A program made the position numbers and the translations under genes. DNA of 64,000 bases from Podospora bellae-mahoneyi (Eukaryota > Ascomycota > Sordariomycetes > Sordariales > Podosporaceae): contig NC_085881.1 in assembly GCF_035222275.1 (NCBI RefSeq), positions 3,844,001-3,908,000 of the forward strand, in the 5' to 3' direction. Shown here piece by piece: positions 22,362 through 34,128 of this stretch. Positions within the stretch are counted from its first letter, which is position 1. Each line of letters begins with the position of its first letter. The notes beneath the pieces were generated by a model. It was given only the letters and a program-made list of their open reading frames with translations. It had not been told where the DNA came from and searched no databases.

Positions 22362-23897
22362 ATGTCGGCCCAGATCCCCATTGCTGTATGATGAAGCCCC
22401 CATTGCATACGCTCCACCTCCGCATCCAGCAAGCATATTACTAACATCCAGGTGCAGGTCCGCGATCGCGTTAGCGACAAGGCCGCGAAGACGTTGGACA
22501 TCGTTGCCAAGTTCGTTGATGAAGAGTGTATTCCGTATGGTTCACCTCACCGCTTTCCATATTGAAACCACAGCCGGTCTAATGATGTCACCTCAGTGCC
22601 GATACTGTCTTTGAGGCCCAGGTTGGCGTTGGTGAGGCGAGATGGCAGGCTCACCCCAAGATCCTCGAGGACCTCAAGGAGAAGGCGAGGTCCCTCGGCC
22701 TCTGGAACATGTTCCTGCCCAAGGGTCATTACAAGGAGTCTCCCGGCTTCACCAACCTCGAGTATGGCTTGATGGCCGAATGGTTGGGCAAGTCCAGAGT
22801 TGCCTCCGAGGCGGTCAACTGTGCTGCTCCTGATACCGGCAACATGGAGGTGTTGGCCAAGTATGGCAATGATGCCCAAAAGGCTCAGTGGCTCAAGCCC
22901 TTGATGGACGGTGTCATCCGTTCGGCTTTCCTCATGACAGAGCCTCAGGTCGCCTCTTCAGATGCTCGGAATATTGAGCTGAAGATGGTCAGAGACGGTG
23001 ATCACTATGTCTTGAACGGCTCCGTAAGTGCCATCGTCTTGCTTAACTACACTGCGTAACACTAACAACACAACACAGAAATGGTGGTCCAGTGGTGCCG
23101 GTGACCCGCGCTGCAAGATCTACATCGTCATGGGCAAGAGTGACCCCAACAACAAGGACCCATACAGGCAGCAATCCGTCATCCTTGTGCCATCAGACAC
23201 CAAGGGCATCACTATCCACCGCATGCTTTCTGTCTACGGCTACGACGATGCGCCCCATGGCCACGGCCACATTACCTTCCACAATGTCCGCGTCCCGGCT
23301 ACCAACCTTGTGCTTGGAGAGGGTCGTGGCTTCGAGATCATCCAGGGCCGTCTCGGTCCCGGCCGTATCCACCACGCCATGAGAACCATTGGTGCTGCTG
23401 AGCGTGCCTTGGAGTGGATGCTTATGCGTATCAACGACCCGACAAAGACTCCCTTCGGCAAGCAGCTTCGTGAGCATGGCGTTATCCTCGAGTGGGTTGC
23501 CAAGTCCCGTCTGGAGATTGACGCTGCTCGCCTGGTTGTTCTCAACGCTGCCATCAAGATGGACGAGCAAGGTCCCAAGGCCGCGCTGAAGGAGATCGCC
23601 CAGGCCAAGGTTCTCGTTCCCCAGACTGCCCTGACTGTCATTGACAGGGCCGTCCAGTCCTTCGGTGGAGCCGGTGTCAGTCAGGACACTCCCTTGGCCA
23701 ACATGTGGGCTCAGATCCGCACCCTCAGACTGGCGGATGGACCAGATGAGGTGCATCTGCAGCAGATGGGCAGGAACGAGAACCGCCGTGGCAAGGAGGT
23801 TGCTGCCAAGATTGCTGCTCAAAAAGCAAAGGCTGAGGAGTTGTTGAAGAAGTACAACATCACCAGATCGGAGATTGGCTCCAACATCAAGCGCTAA
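22362..23897 (+). CDS. Acyl-CoA dehydrogenase, ACAD10/11-like
   Basis: FAD-dependent fatty acyl-CoA dehydrogenase. Four exons (22362-22385, 22458-22534, 22597-23023, 23079-23897) give about 448 aa. Family motifs include [28 protein letters not shown] (the FAD/substrate-binding TEPxxxSSDA segment), [12 protein letters not shown] across the last intron, and the C-terminal helical domain with [15 protein letters not shown] and [17 protein letters not shown]. The first exon codes only eight residues. Intron 1 has two in-frame tandem acceptors (CCAG before 22452 and GTGCAG before 22458); the second is preferred by branch-site spacing. The protein ends IKR, so no PTS1 is visible, and no clear mitochondrial presequence is seen. 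Location and substrate (possibly long-chain or 4-hydroxyacyl-CoA) are open. Confidence 0.92.
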
Positions 23898-24614
23898 TTT
23901 TTTATGCTATAAACACTTTTGAATTCTGGCGAATATTTTTGGCATCTGGGAATGACATTACATTATCAATATTTTGTATCCACTGCTCCACCAACAGAAT
24001 GGGATTTTTCAGTGACTTGTTGATTTATCGCTGTAAACAATGGGTGTTTTTGGGGTGATCGCAGTCGCTGAGCGCCGTGACTGTGCCTCTCGCCAGGGGC
24101 AAGGGCTTGGGGTGTTGTGGAGCCCGTGCGTCAATGCTCGGTTGCCCGGTCGTTGTTACCCAAAACGGTAGTCTGTTGTTTTTTTTCTCCCGGAACCTGT
24201 TTCCTGCACCACACACTTGCTCAATTCACTTACAGTCCAAACAACCCACAGCCCAGCATTGACTCTCGCCCCAGTTTGGCAGCCAATTTAAACCGACCAC
24301 CCGCTCCCTTCACCAATTTTGCCCCTCGTCGCCTCCAGATACCAGCATCTTTGCTACCTCGGACAACACAAATCCTGCTTTTTTGGCTCCCCCATCTCGT
24401 GTTGTTTACGCAACCTACCTTTCAGCTCGGATCGCTTGGACAGATTCGATTCGTCGATTGCACCTACCCTCCATTCCAGTAGCAGCCCGAGCCCTTCCGT
24501 TCCCGTTGCTTGCCCAACCGACCGACCAAACCAAGAACCAGTTCTTGTACGACCAAAACAAACCATTACACCATACAACCATCAGCTGGCAAACCAGTCA
24601 AACAACATATAACG
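23898..24614. other. Intergenic, ACAD 3' UTR and SPO12 promoter/leader
   Basis: The first part is A/T-rich (3' end). From about 24200 the plus strand becomes strongly pyrimidine/C-rich, as often seen around transcription starts of well-expressed fungal genes. No gene is seen. Confidence 0.5.
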
Positions 24615-25114
24615 ATGCCTTCCAACGTCCTCGCTGCCAAGGACGTCAACATGTCGCTTCCTACCACCAACAACAACAACACCACCCAGACCTCGACTGA
24701 TACCTGCGGCAAGCCCGATACTATGAGCATGGAGTACCACCGTCAGGTCTTTCAGAACAAGATGGCGGCACAGGAGGAGTATGTCTTCCCTCGATCATTC
24801 TACTTTCTGTTTGATCAAGTCGCTAACACGCACCCTCCCAGGAAAACTTACATTTCCCCCTCGGATAACCTTATGTCCCCTTGCACAGCCAAGCTGAGTG
24901 CCTTCCGCAGCAAGCAAGTCGGCAAGTAAGTACACACCTCGCTATCTCTGTCCTATCTTCTGACCACAAATGCTAACCGCACTCCCCCAACAGAGTCAAG
25001 CCCAAATCCCTCTTCGCCCAGGCGTCCTCTAAGAAGCTCGACGCCGCGGGCCAGAGCAGCCTGCTGTTCGGCAACAAGCCCAAGCCCGCCGCTCCTCCTG
25101 CCGGCAGCAGCTAG
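24615..25114 (+). CDS. Spo12-family mitotic exit protein
   Basis: A small protein of about 122 aa from three exons: 24615-24778, 24842-24925, 24994-25114. The segment SPSDNLMSPCTAKLSAFRSK is the Spo12 family signature, including the conserved (S/N)P(C)TAKL core whose Ser/Thr sites are CDK targets. In budding yeast Spo12 promotes Cdc14 release (FEAR pathway). Both introns have GTATGT or GTAAGT donors. The N-terminus has an Asn/Thr-rich low-complexity stretch (TTNNNNTTQTST) and the C-terminus is Lys/Ala/Pro-rich. Confidence 0.88.
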
Positions 25115-25804
25115 GCATTGGACACGGCGAAACATGAACACCCTTTTCTTTTTCTCTTCGACATGACCGTTCTCCTCCAACCATAACGGAAACCCTTATT
25201 TTCTGTTTGTTTGATTACATCGCTTCTATTTTTTCTTTTGTCAGAGTACACACACTCCCTCTACACAAGAGGGGTGAAGGGGGCAAATTGGTCTATCGGG
25301 GGTTTGGGAGGCATTGGGAAACATCAAAGGCGTTTGAGGTTTGGCTTGCTACAGAGTTTTTGCTTTGACAGTTTACTTTGCCAGACTACCCAAAAGAAAT
25401 CGGGGGGAAAGGAAGGGGAGTTTTTTACTGGGGAAAGATGATTACTACATTATGAATTACACTTTTGCTTTTTTTAGGCACAGACAAAATAATTGATGGG
25501 GTGGTGCATTATTGCTGCCGTATACATCATCTCTGTATTTTTCTTTTTTGTTGGTGATTGTGTTACTGGCTGGCCTTGACCAGAGTGTTTGTTACCGAGG
25601 GTGGTGGTTTGACATTTGACACATGGTACCGGGTTCTTCTCATGGCATTTCATCACCCCTTCTGGATACAGATAATCCACAGCTACAACTCTCAATCTCA
25701 ATTTATAGACACATCACATCAACAGTACCTATCTGGATGCTTGTTTCAGCGCTAGAATCATTCTCATATTTTTCTCGACTAACTACCACCACCACAAAAC
25801 GAAA
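25115..25804. other. Intergenic between convergent SPO12 and Rbg1 genes
   Basis: 690 bp, T-rich on the plus strand, with several runs of T. This is consistent with a long SPO12 3' UTR facing the Rbg1 3' end. No coding signal is seen. Confidence 0.5.
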
Positions 25805-27221
25805 CTAAGCCTTCCACCCACTGACAATATATACCACATCCTCATCGCAAACCGGATGACTCAACCCCACCCTCTGCGGTATATGCCTCGCGCTGGCGCC
25901 CCAAACGAGCGCATACTTGAACGTATCCTTCAGCGTCCTATGAATCCTGTCACACACATCCTCAATGGTGCTATTACTCCTCACAATCAACGCCTCGCTA
26001 AAGTCGGGGTCGTTCCCCTTCCTTTTGGTGTAAATCCTGACCAGGTTCAGCTCCTTCCAGCACCGGTCAATCACATCCTGGATGCCGAGGTCCAGCTCGC
26101 AAGACATGACAACTGTGTGGGGCTCCCGGGCGAGCTTGTCGAGGAAGTCGAGGGAGACGGAGTCGATCTTGTTGTAGACGTAGAGGCATTTGATGTATTT
26201 GCGGTGGTTGGCCATGATGACGTCGATGAGGTCGTCGACGGTACAGTTCTCGTCTCGGATGAGGACTTCGCAGTTGAGGATCTTGTAATCGCGGAGGATG
26301 TTCATGATCATTTTTTCGTCGATTCCTTTGGGGGGGGATTGGAAGGTAATTTTCATGCCGCCGGCTTTTTTGGGTTTGAGGTAGATGTTACTAGGGACGG
26401 GGGGTTAGTGGGGGAAGGGGAGGAAATGGGGAGGAAAGGCGTACGGAGGTTCACGGTTGAGTCTGATGCCTACGGCTTCCAGCTCTGCTTCGAGAAGGGC
26501 GCGCTGTTCGGCTCTCTTGGTGGCGTCGAGGACCATGAGGATGAGATCACTGGTTTTGGCGGCGGAGATGACTTGGCGGCCGCGGCCTTTGCCTTCGGAG
26601 GCACCTTCAATGATACCGGGTAGATCGAGGAGTTGGATCTCGGCACCGCCGTACTCGAGGACGCCGGGGATGGCGGTGAGGGTTGTGAAGGCATAGGAGG
26701 CCACTTCGGATTTGGTCTTGGTGACTTTGGAGAGGAAGGTCGATTTACCGACGGAGGGGAAGCCGACGAGGGCTATTCTGGCGTCGCCGGACTTGCTGAC
26801 GTCGAAACCGGAGCCACCACCACCGCCGGCGCCCGGGCCGGGTTCGAGGAGTTGTGCGCGGAGACGGGCGAGTTTACTGGGGATGGGGTAAGTATGTAGG
26901 GAATGTGTTGAGGGGGAAGGGCCACTCACTTACCCCTTCAAGAGACCCAAGTGATATTCTAGGGTGAGTGTTAGATACTGTACGAATATGAAAGTGGTGA
27001 GGTATGAATTTACCAGTTGCCTTATTCTCTAGATATACCTGTTAGTGAGGTGTTGGGTGATAGACCAGGTGGTATGTACAAACTTTGAGTCTTCCTCATC
27101 TCATCCTCAATCCTATTTTATTTCACGATTCCGTCAGCCAGTCTGTGCTCACGAGACAACTGGATGAACATGATGATAAATGAGAGACTAACTCCTTGAT
27201 CTTTTCCGTAATGTTCACCAT
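25805..27221 (-). CDS. rbg1: DRG1/Rbg1 developmentally regulated GTP-binding protein
   Basis: OBG-HflX-family GTPase that associates with translating ribosomes with a Tma46/DFRP1 partner. Six exons: 27193-27221 (29 nt), 27084-27112 (29 nt), 27014-27028 (15 nt), 26934-26958 (25 nt), 26445-26876, 25805-26390, giving 371 aa (DRG1 is about 367). Motifs: the N-terminal helix ending in the universal [21 protein letters not shown]1 [10 protein letters not shown]3 [10 protein letters not shown]4 NKID (VYNKIDSV); and a C-terminal TGS domain ([12 protein letters not shown]...). Four tiny exons packed within 290 bp carry the conserved N-terminus, all with phase-correct GT-AG junctions. It is divergent from CWC2. 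Confidence 0.94.
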
Positions 27222-27731
27222 CTTGGCGGTTACGAGACCTTTACAGTGTCTCTACTGTCCTGTCGGAAGGGTGAGTGGTATAAACCGTAGGTTGATGGCG
27301 ACAAGCACCAAGTTCATGTATCAAGCCGATATTCAGCTATAATTCAAGACAGCAGCCAGGACAGACCCCACGTTTCTCAGGTTGGCAGAATTTCTGAGGG
27401 GCAGGAAGGGGCAAGAGTGGCACACTCAAATCTTCACCGCCTGCCCACTTTGACTAGCTTGCTTTTAAACTGGGGTCAGCAAGGTGCCTGGGAGCTTGTC
27501 AATTTTCCAGACCTACCGAGTGACGCTCGGCGCGTTGCCAGCAGTATCACTTTCGAATCGCGCATTTCACCGCATCAAACTTTCCAGAGCTCCAGTCCAA
27601 GATTCAACCATCACATTCATCGCCAGCGCACCAATTTTCACTGCGACTGAACATACGTACAACATAGATCGTTCAACACACGCCATTCACGACATAACAG
27701 CATCATTCTTTCCAATAACACAACCGCAAAC
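27222..27731. promoter_or_regulatory. Bidirectional promoter region Rbg1 / CWC2
   Basis: 510 bp between divergent start codons of two RNA/translation-related housekeeping genes. I see no further gene. The CWC2 side is rich in CA and AAC, as expected for a fungal 5' leader. Confidence 0.5.
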
Positions 27732-28943
27732 ATGGCCGAAGTCGTCAACAGGCCAGACACGGCCGTCAACCTGCCCGAGATGGCCTCCGAAGACAGCCTT
27801 GCCCTCACCACCACAAAAAACACCACAGAAGTCACCGCGCCCGCCGAGAAGAAGGTCAAAAAGATCATTCGCCGCAAGAAGCGACCAGCGCGCGCCCAAG
27901 TTGACCCAGCCACTGTCAAGTCGGAACCCCCAGCACAAACCGGCACGACATTCAACATCTGGTATAACAAATGGGCAGGCGGCGACAAGGAGGACTCGGC
28001 CATGAGCCAAACCCACGCCAAGGGAAGATGCAACATCGCCCTCGACTCGGGGTACACCAAAGCCGATGGCCATCCAGGTGCCTTCTTCTGCCTATACTTT
28101 GCCCGCGGTGTCTGCCACAAGGGTCAGGACTGCGACTACCTTCACCGTCTTCCCGGCCCGTACGACATCTTCCCCCAAAATGTCGACTGTTTCGGCCGCG
28201 ACAAGTTCTCGGATTACCGCGATGACATGGGTGGTGTTGGGTCTTTCAGTCGGCAAAACCGCACGATTTACGTGGGGAGGATTCATGTGTCGGATGATAT
28301 CGAGGAGATTGTCGCGCGCCACTTTGCTGAGTGGGGACCGATTGAAAGAATAAGGGTGCTTTCCAATAGGGGCATTGCGTTTGTCACCTACCGGGACTTG
28401 GCCAATGCCGAGTTCGCAAAGGAGGCTATGGCGTGGCAGTCACTGGAGGGCAATGAGATCTTGAATTTGAGGTGGTCGCTTCCAGATCCCAATCCCATGG
28501 CCCAGAAGCGAGAGGCGAGGAGGATCGAGGAGCAGGCTGCCGAGGCGATCAGAAAAGCTCTGCCTGCTGAGTTTGTGGCTGAAATTGAAGGGAAGGACCC
28601 AGAGGCGAGGAAGAGAAGAAAGATTGAAAGTGGGTATGGGTTGGAGGGGTACGAAGCGCCGGATGAGGTTCATTTTGCCAGGGGGCCTAATGCTGTTAAT
28701 CCAAGGGGAAGGGAAGGGTTCGAGTTGGAGCATGAGCAGAGGCTGATGCTGGAGGCGGCGGAACAGGAGATGATGCAGGAACAACAGTATGATAAGCCAC
28801 CACCACAACAGCAGCAGCAGGGCGGGATATTCTCCAGCAGCACTCTCGCCGCGCTTCAAGGCGCCCAGGTAGCAGTTGCTTCAAAACCAGCACCCAAGAC
28901 ATCTACAGGGCCGTTGGTAGCATACGACAGCGACTCGGACTAA
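27732..28943 (+). CDS. cwc2: Pre-mRNA-splicing factor CWC2
   Basis: NineTeen-complex spliceosome subunit that contacts U6 snRNA and the intron near the catalytic centre. A single exon of 403 aa. In order: a basic N-terminus (KKVKKIIRRKKRPARAQ); the Torus region (FNIWYNKWAGGDKE); a CCCH zinc finger (CLYFARGVCHKGQDCDYLH); the linker FGRDKFSDYRDDMGGVGSF; an RRM with RNP2 RTIYVGRIH and RNP1-like RGIAFVTY; then NLRWSLPDPNP. The C-terminal region is long and charged, with a short Pro/Gln-rich tract. The context AACATGGCC supports the start. Confidence 0.95.
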   Translation: MAEVVNRPDTAVNLPEMASEDSLALTTTKNTTEVTAPAEKKVKKIIRRKKRPARAQVDPATVKSEPPAQTGTTFNIWYNKWAGGDKEDSAMSQTHAKGRCNIALDSGYTKADGHPGAFFCLYFARGVCHKGQDCDYLHRLPGPYDIFPQNVDCFGRDKFSDYRDDMGGVGSFSRQNRTIYVGRIHVSDDIEEIVARHFAEWGPIERIRVLSNRGIAFVTYRDLANAEFAKEAMAWQSLEGNEILNLRWSLPDPNPMAQKREARRIEEQAAEAIRKALPAEFVAEIEGKDPEARKRRKIESGYGLEGYEAPDEVHFARGPNAVNPRGREGFELEHEQRLMLEAAEQEMMQEQQYDKPPPQQQQQGGIFSSSTLAALQGAQVAVASKPAPKTSTGPLVAYDSDSD

Positions 28944-29043
28944 GCCAACTCAACCGACTTTGTAGAATATCATCATGGCATTCCTTTTCTCATAGAAATA
29001 CCTTGGTTACACAAGAGGCATAATGATACCACATCTGTCTCAC

Positions 29044-30074
29044 CTAACTATTAAATATCCTTGAATAAAGCACCTCATGCCTCCCGAACCAAAGATCCAT
29101 AACCGGTACATTCTGCCCTGCTCTTTCGACCTTGGTCCCCCACTCCCGCTTGATCATCTCCGTGATCAACTCCTGCACCGTCTCCCCAGCAAGTATCTTT
29201 TGCGCTTGATACGGCCCAAACATCCCTGCCCTAACCGCTGCTGAGACGAGTGCTTTGACATGCCCAAATAAAAAGATATACGCCGTCTGCTGCAGACTCA
29301 GTCCAACAACAGAACATATCGCCCCAAACAGCGGCGCAAGATGAGCGCTCGCGTCCGGGATCTCCTTGCTCGACCCCCTTTTGACCAGCAGCCCAAAAGC
29401 CTTGAGATCACCCCTTTGCGCTGCCGTTACCACTGACGAACCCAGTGGGGGGAGGGATTGCGAAAACGACCTCTCCCATATTCCCAGCAGCGCCCTCCCT
29501 TGGGCTACACTCGCCCGACGGCCAACAGTGCAGATTATGCTTGCGTCCTGGGCGTCATCTAGCTCGACCAGATTCGACAGTGACGGGTCCCGATGCGCTG
29601 AGAGGACAAACGGCAGGGTGGTGGACGCGTAGGAGCTTATCGACAGCGGGAGGAACGCTGCGAAGGAGGTGTGAGGGTGGTAAGGGTTTGACTTATGGCC
29701 GTGGGCGAGGTACGACTCCAGTCCGGACGAAAAGGCGAAGCTCCCCAGTGGGAGGGCGGAGTCTGAGAGGAGGAGGTGGAAGTGGTTTGGAAGGTCTACC
29801 ACCAGAAAATTAGTAAACCTGTAATTTTTTTCCCCAAGAATCAATCAGGGGGTAAACAAAGGGGGGGAAACAAACTAGGTGCCAACAGCGGTCGTTCCGG
29901 GGATGATGATGATGATGATGAGTCGCCCTCAAGCCGGGATCGGGGGTGTTTGCAACGCTTGGCTTTGGCTGCGGCCAGCTTGCGCTCTAGCTCGGCGATC
30001 TCATTGTCAAGGTCATTATCCGTGTCTGACTCACGATATGAAGATATCGGGTCCTGAAATAAGTTTATCGTCAT
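29044..30074 (-). CDS. ureF: Urease accessory protein UreF
   Basis: UreF works with UreD and UreG to load nickel into urease in the cytosol. Two exons, 29876-30074 and 29044-29795 (about 316 aa; the acceptor position may be off by one). The UreF core begins HLLLSDSALPLGSFAFSSGLE and continues with LAPLFGAICSVVGLSLQQTAYIFLF and ends at LWFGRHEVLYSRIF. Exon 1 codes a 66-residue extension with a charged helix (EIAELERKLAAAKAKRCK) and a Ser run from an ATC trinucleotide repeat (29902-29919). It is not part of the bacterial UreF fold. Convergent with CWC2, with only 100 bp between stops. Confidence 0.9.
29902..29919. repeat. GAT trinucleotide repeat (six units) inside ureF exon 1
   Basis: On the coding strand this reads as repeated TCA codons giving a Ser tract after LEGD. 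A likely site of length variation between strains. Confidence 0.7.
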
Positions 30075-31410
30075 TTTGTAATACTTCTGGAATTGTTTAG
30101 AACGAGTTGTTCAAGTGGGAAACGCAAATCAATTGTGATATCAAAAGGTCGTGTAAATAGACTCTCATTGATAAGAGCCGCAATTCGTCTTATCTAATGA
30201 AATCCATTATCTCGCTCTCGTGCTTTCCTGATACTTGCAGCAACAAAATGTTTTGAGCCCGGTAGAATCGGATGCAATTGAGGATGCTCAGTCGGAGTGC
30301 TTGAGACATAAGCCATTGATCCAGAAAGGGTGGGTGGAGTTAGGAATTTCTGTTATTTTCCCCAAGTATCTCACACGTACGCGGCAGCAACCACGGACAA
30401 CCATATGGCAACCAGCGCAAAATGTCCCACCCTTTCTGTGTCGTGCGATGCCTTTGCAATCACCATCAGTATAAATTGGTTCGTTCTGTAATGAAGAAAT
30501 GCGTGTGGGAACATGGACAAGAAGAAATAATTGGTTATTTTACAGCACCGGGGGTTTATATATATACACAACCTGGAAGGAGGCACAATAGATAGAAATC
30601 CTTGAAGTACCACCTGGCGTTGGCCATTGATGAGCATTAGGACCAAGCCTGTACTGAGCCACATCGCGCTGGATATGGGAATAGACGGACTCGGGCCCAA
30701 ATCGACCGACCTCTGGTAATATTTTGCGCATCGGCAAACTTTGCTTGTCGCGGACGATCTCTTGTTCTGCTCCTTTCCCTTTCCTTCACCCCCACCCCCA
30801 GTGTTTTGGTATGTTGTCATGAGAAAAGACAGCTTTTGACAAGAATGGGGAGAAAGACAAAATGACAAGACCACTTGCAACCACAAATCAACCCAAACCC
30901 CAAAACCCCACCCAGCCACCGCCATAATTCAAAACATCTATAGTACAGATTCGCGCCACTTTCTCTCTTTGGACATCATCGCCACATATATTGACCGTCT
31001 TCTGAAAATGATTAGGTCGAGGACTGGGGGGCATGCTTCTCTTAGTGTTCGGAGAGAGATATCGTGAGCGCGGAATGGGGGTCAAAAAGAACAGAAAACG
31101 TCCATCGTCCCGTCCATAAAAGGCCATCATTCAAGGACGGTTGCGCTCGTGATCGACAGAAACTCCTTGCCGACGTCGTTATTGGTCGTAGGCGGGCGAC
31201 GGAAGCCAACCCTTCATAGTAAAACAGGGTGTGAAGAAAGGATAACAGATTGCGAGCATCATCACCGGCAATGGCATCCGGCAAACTGGTCAGTTGTCAC
31301 TGCCCGGCAGGAACTGGGCGGGAATTAAGTTGGATATGCGATCTCGAGCGTGAGGGGCGAAGATACAAGGCCTGTAATATCTTACATTATCCGCGGACCT
31401 GCGGCAACAT
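30075..31410. other. Intergenic, 1.34 kb, ureF promoter and TOM40 3' flank
   Basis: No gene is supported. An ATG-initiated 184-codon frame on the minus strand (30371-30925) lacks codon bias, domains and splice context, so I leave it out. Confidence 0.5.
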
Positions 31411-32773
31411 TTAGAAGGGGATGTTGACCGGGGCAGCCTGGGAGGCGGCCATCATCTCCTGCTCGTCCATCTCAGGGGCAGCCTCGATGGCAATCGCAAC
31501 GCCCACCTTCGCTTGTTGCTGTTGACAAAGTTAGTGAACGTTCGCGATTTGCTATGGTACAATTACGTACCGTCATGTGGTCAACGTCAGCAGAGAAGGT
31601 CATCATGAGAGGAGCCATGACGCGCTTCTCGAGCACACAGCCAAGTCTGCCCTTCGAGTCAATCTGCGCCCGGAAAGTCGACATTCTGAAGTCGTACTTG
31701 GCTCCGAAAGCAGTAACGCCCTCCTTCTGGAGACCGCCACCCAACATGGGGTTAGCAGGAGCAACACTAAGCGACATATCGACACCAGCCTGAACCTTGT
31801 CAGAGAGGCGGCGCCAGTACGAGGTATTCAGAGCACCCTGGGCCTGCAACTGAGCGCTGGCGATCCAGTCCTCGGCCTTGTAACGGGCAACATAACTGAC
31901 GGCCGTTACCGGAGGTTCGAGTCTCGACTGACGTTGCCAAACAGCTTCGAGGCCGACGGCAAGTTTGGGAGTGAGCGACTGCATGTAATGACCGATAAGG
32001 ATACCACTCAAACCACCCTCGAGGACGGAGGGGTTGAGGGCCTTGAGTGAGGCCACAAAGTCGGCGCCATTGTATTCATGCTCGAGCTGGATGGAATCAC
32101 CCTGTCCGGTGCCGACCTGGAACTGCGACTTGCTGACGTGTGTCGAGTCGGGGCCCCATCTCCAGTTGAACCGTCCAGAAAGAGCGCCAATCTCATCAAT
32201 GCTGCCCTGGGCGAAACACTATCCACCACATATTAGAAAATGCCAGAAGTAATAGTCCCGCCAAGTCACATACCCGGTTGGTTCCGTAAAGAGCTGCAAA
32301 TGTATAGGGGTTCAGACGCTCGCCCAGCGCAAACTGATGTGATACTTGAAACCTTGAGATTGCCAGTTAGGATCACGTCTTGTAACTTCGGCCGCCAGCA
32401 ACCATATCCATCGGCGCATCGCGGTGACGCTGGTACATGTTGAAATCATGGTTCCCGTTGTATAGAAGGAAACGTACAGAGGGCTCAGGCTGAAAGGCTT
32501 TGTGAGCTCGGCGCGAAGGCCGGAGAACATGTGCTGCTGGGCAAGAACATCTCGGTTGACCTCTGCAAGTTGGACACAGTCAGCGCCACTTCCCAATGCC
32601 AACGTCTTTTTCTTCTATAGTCACATACCCTTGGAGATGTCTTCTACCTTTCCGGGATTTGACAAGCCGAGCTTTGCTCTCCTCTCTTGGAAAGCATTGT
32701 AAACATCTGAGAGACCGGAGAAGATGGGGTTATTTTGCAATGCCGCAAATGGCGAGCTGTAGCTGGACGCCAT
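31411..32773 (-). CDS. tom40: TOM40, outer-membrane protein import channel
   Basis: A beta-barrel pore of the TOM complex in the mitochondrial outer membrane. Five exons (32629-32773, 32478-32562, 32274-32352, 31571-32218, 31411-31518) give about 354 aa, close to the N. crassa protein. Recognisable pieces: the N-terminal [20 protein letters not shown]; the junction [52 protein letters not shown]; and the C-terminal strand [21 protein letters not shown]. The short last exon codes an acidic, Met/Ala-rich end ([19 protein letters not shown]). All intron phases agree. It is divergent from the PFK2 gene across 1.35 kb. Confidence 0.96.
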
Positions 32774-34128
32774 TATGAGAGCAATCGCAGCTTGTGAGGG
32801 GCTGGTTTCGGCTGATTCTATATCGGAACGGAAGTTTCCTCGGCGGGAGGAGAGGGCAGGTGGTAGTGAAATCGCCGGGGCTGGTCCGAGGGGTTCTCTC
32901 GATGTCGTGGAGTTTGAGCAGCTTGCTGGAGACTCTCGTCTGGTTTGCTAAGACCTGAGCTTGACGACGAAGGCAAGAGCCAGGCCAAAAATTTCGCGGT
33001 GCAGCAGGCTTGCCCAGTTTGTTGGCCCTTGCGCTGTATTTTAGGTGGGGCTTGCTCCATGTTTGTTAGTGGTTGCCAAGGAACGAGCAGAACTCGCAGC
33101 ACCCAAATCCAGGTGACGACACCGAACCGCCCGCCACGGCCGGGTCCGGAGAAAGTCACGACCGAATTTCTGTACGAAAAACTCCGTACATAGAGAAGTA
33201 TCCAGGTACTACACTAAGTAGGTAGGAGCAAGTCTCTTGCCCAGCATAGCACCCGATAAGATGCGATAAAGAAAGTCATTGAAACATCAAAACTACATGT
33301 CACATATGCCTCTTCCAGACGGCAAGACTGGAGACCTGAAATTCTATCCGAGTGAGGGGTAGCTGTGTGTTGAATGTCTCATAGTTGCAGTATATTCAAC
33401 TCATGATCTTTGACGTGCCACAGTGGCCGTTCCCTTGTTTGACGGGGAGGGTTGATCACTAACAGTGTAAGGTAGGCACATAGGTAATGCGCAGTGGCGC
33501 CTCGCCCTTGGCCCGTTCCCTCCAGCGGAAGCCGGGATTCTTCCACCTTCGATCTTAATAGCGCCCCGTGGGAGCCTCTTGCACTTGCTTCACGTCGGTC
33601 GTCTCTAAGCGGATAGCAGCGTCGCATTCGCCGCCCTTACACTACACGCTTCCATTTGCTCACTGCTTCTGATTTTGTTTCATCCGCTTGTCGTTCATCT
33701 TGTCCCCCATTCTCCATCCCGTTTAACCTGCACGCTGAAAGTGGAGTCCCCATACCAGGCCCAAGTCCCACGAACTTCGCTCCTCATCTGAGATTTGCCC
33801 GCCAATGCTTATCTGTGGCCCATAAGTCGCCTGTTACATCATTCTGTATAAAGAGGCGACGCCGAATCCGAGCTTTGGGAAGCCCTCTTCTTCATCCACA
33901 GCTGGTGTGACAAACATATTCATCCACATACGGCCCCTCGTCGAGTTAGACGTCTTGGCAAAATCCATCTCGACCTACGACCTACCTGACTTGGCAAGGT
34001 TGAAGATAAAAGAGGGGCATCACCAGTTGCAAAGATCACTTCGTAATCCGAGGCGCAGAATATTACCCTCTCTCCCGTGTACATCCTATTGGACGCTCGC
34101 AAAACGCGGACAATCTTGAGCGATCACC
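32774..34128. promoter_or_regulatory. Intergenic between divergent TOM40 and PFK2 genes
   Basis: 1.35 kb that must hold both promoters. It contains only short open frames without coding bias. The last 250 bp before the PFK2 ATG is C-rich on the plus strand (leader-like). Confidence 0.5.

Noticed and set aside
30371-30925. 184-codon ATG-initiated frame on the minus strand between ureF and TOM40
   Set aside because: No domain, irregular codon use and a low-complexity start; likely chance in intergenic DNA. A transcript would be needed to reconsider.
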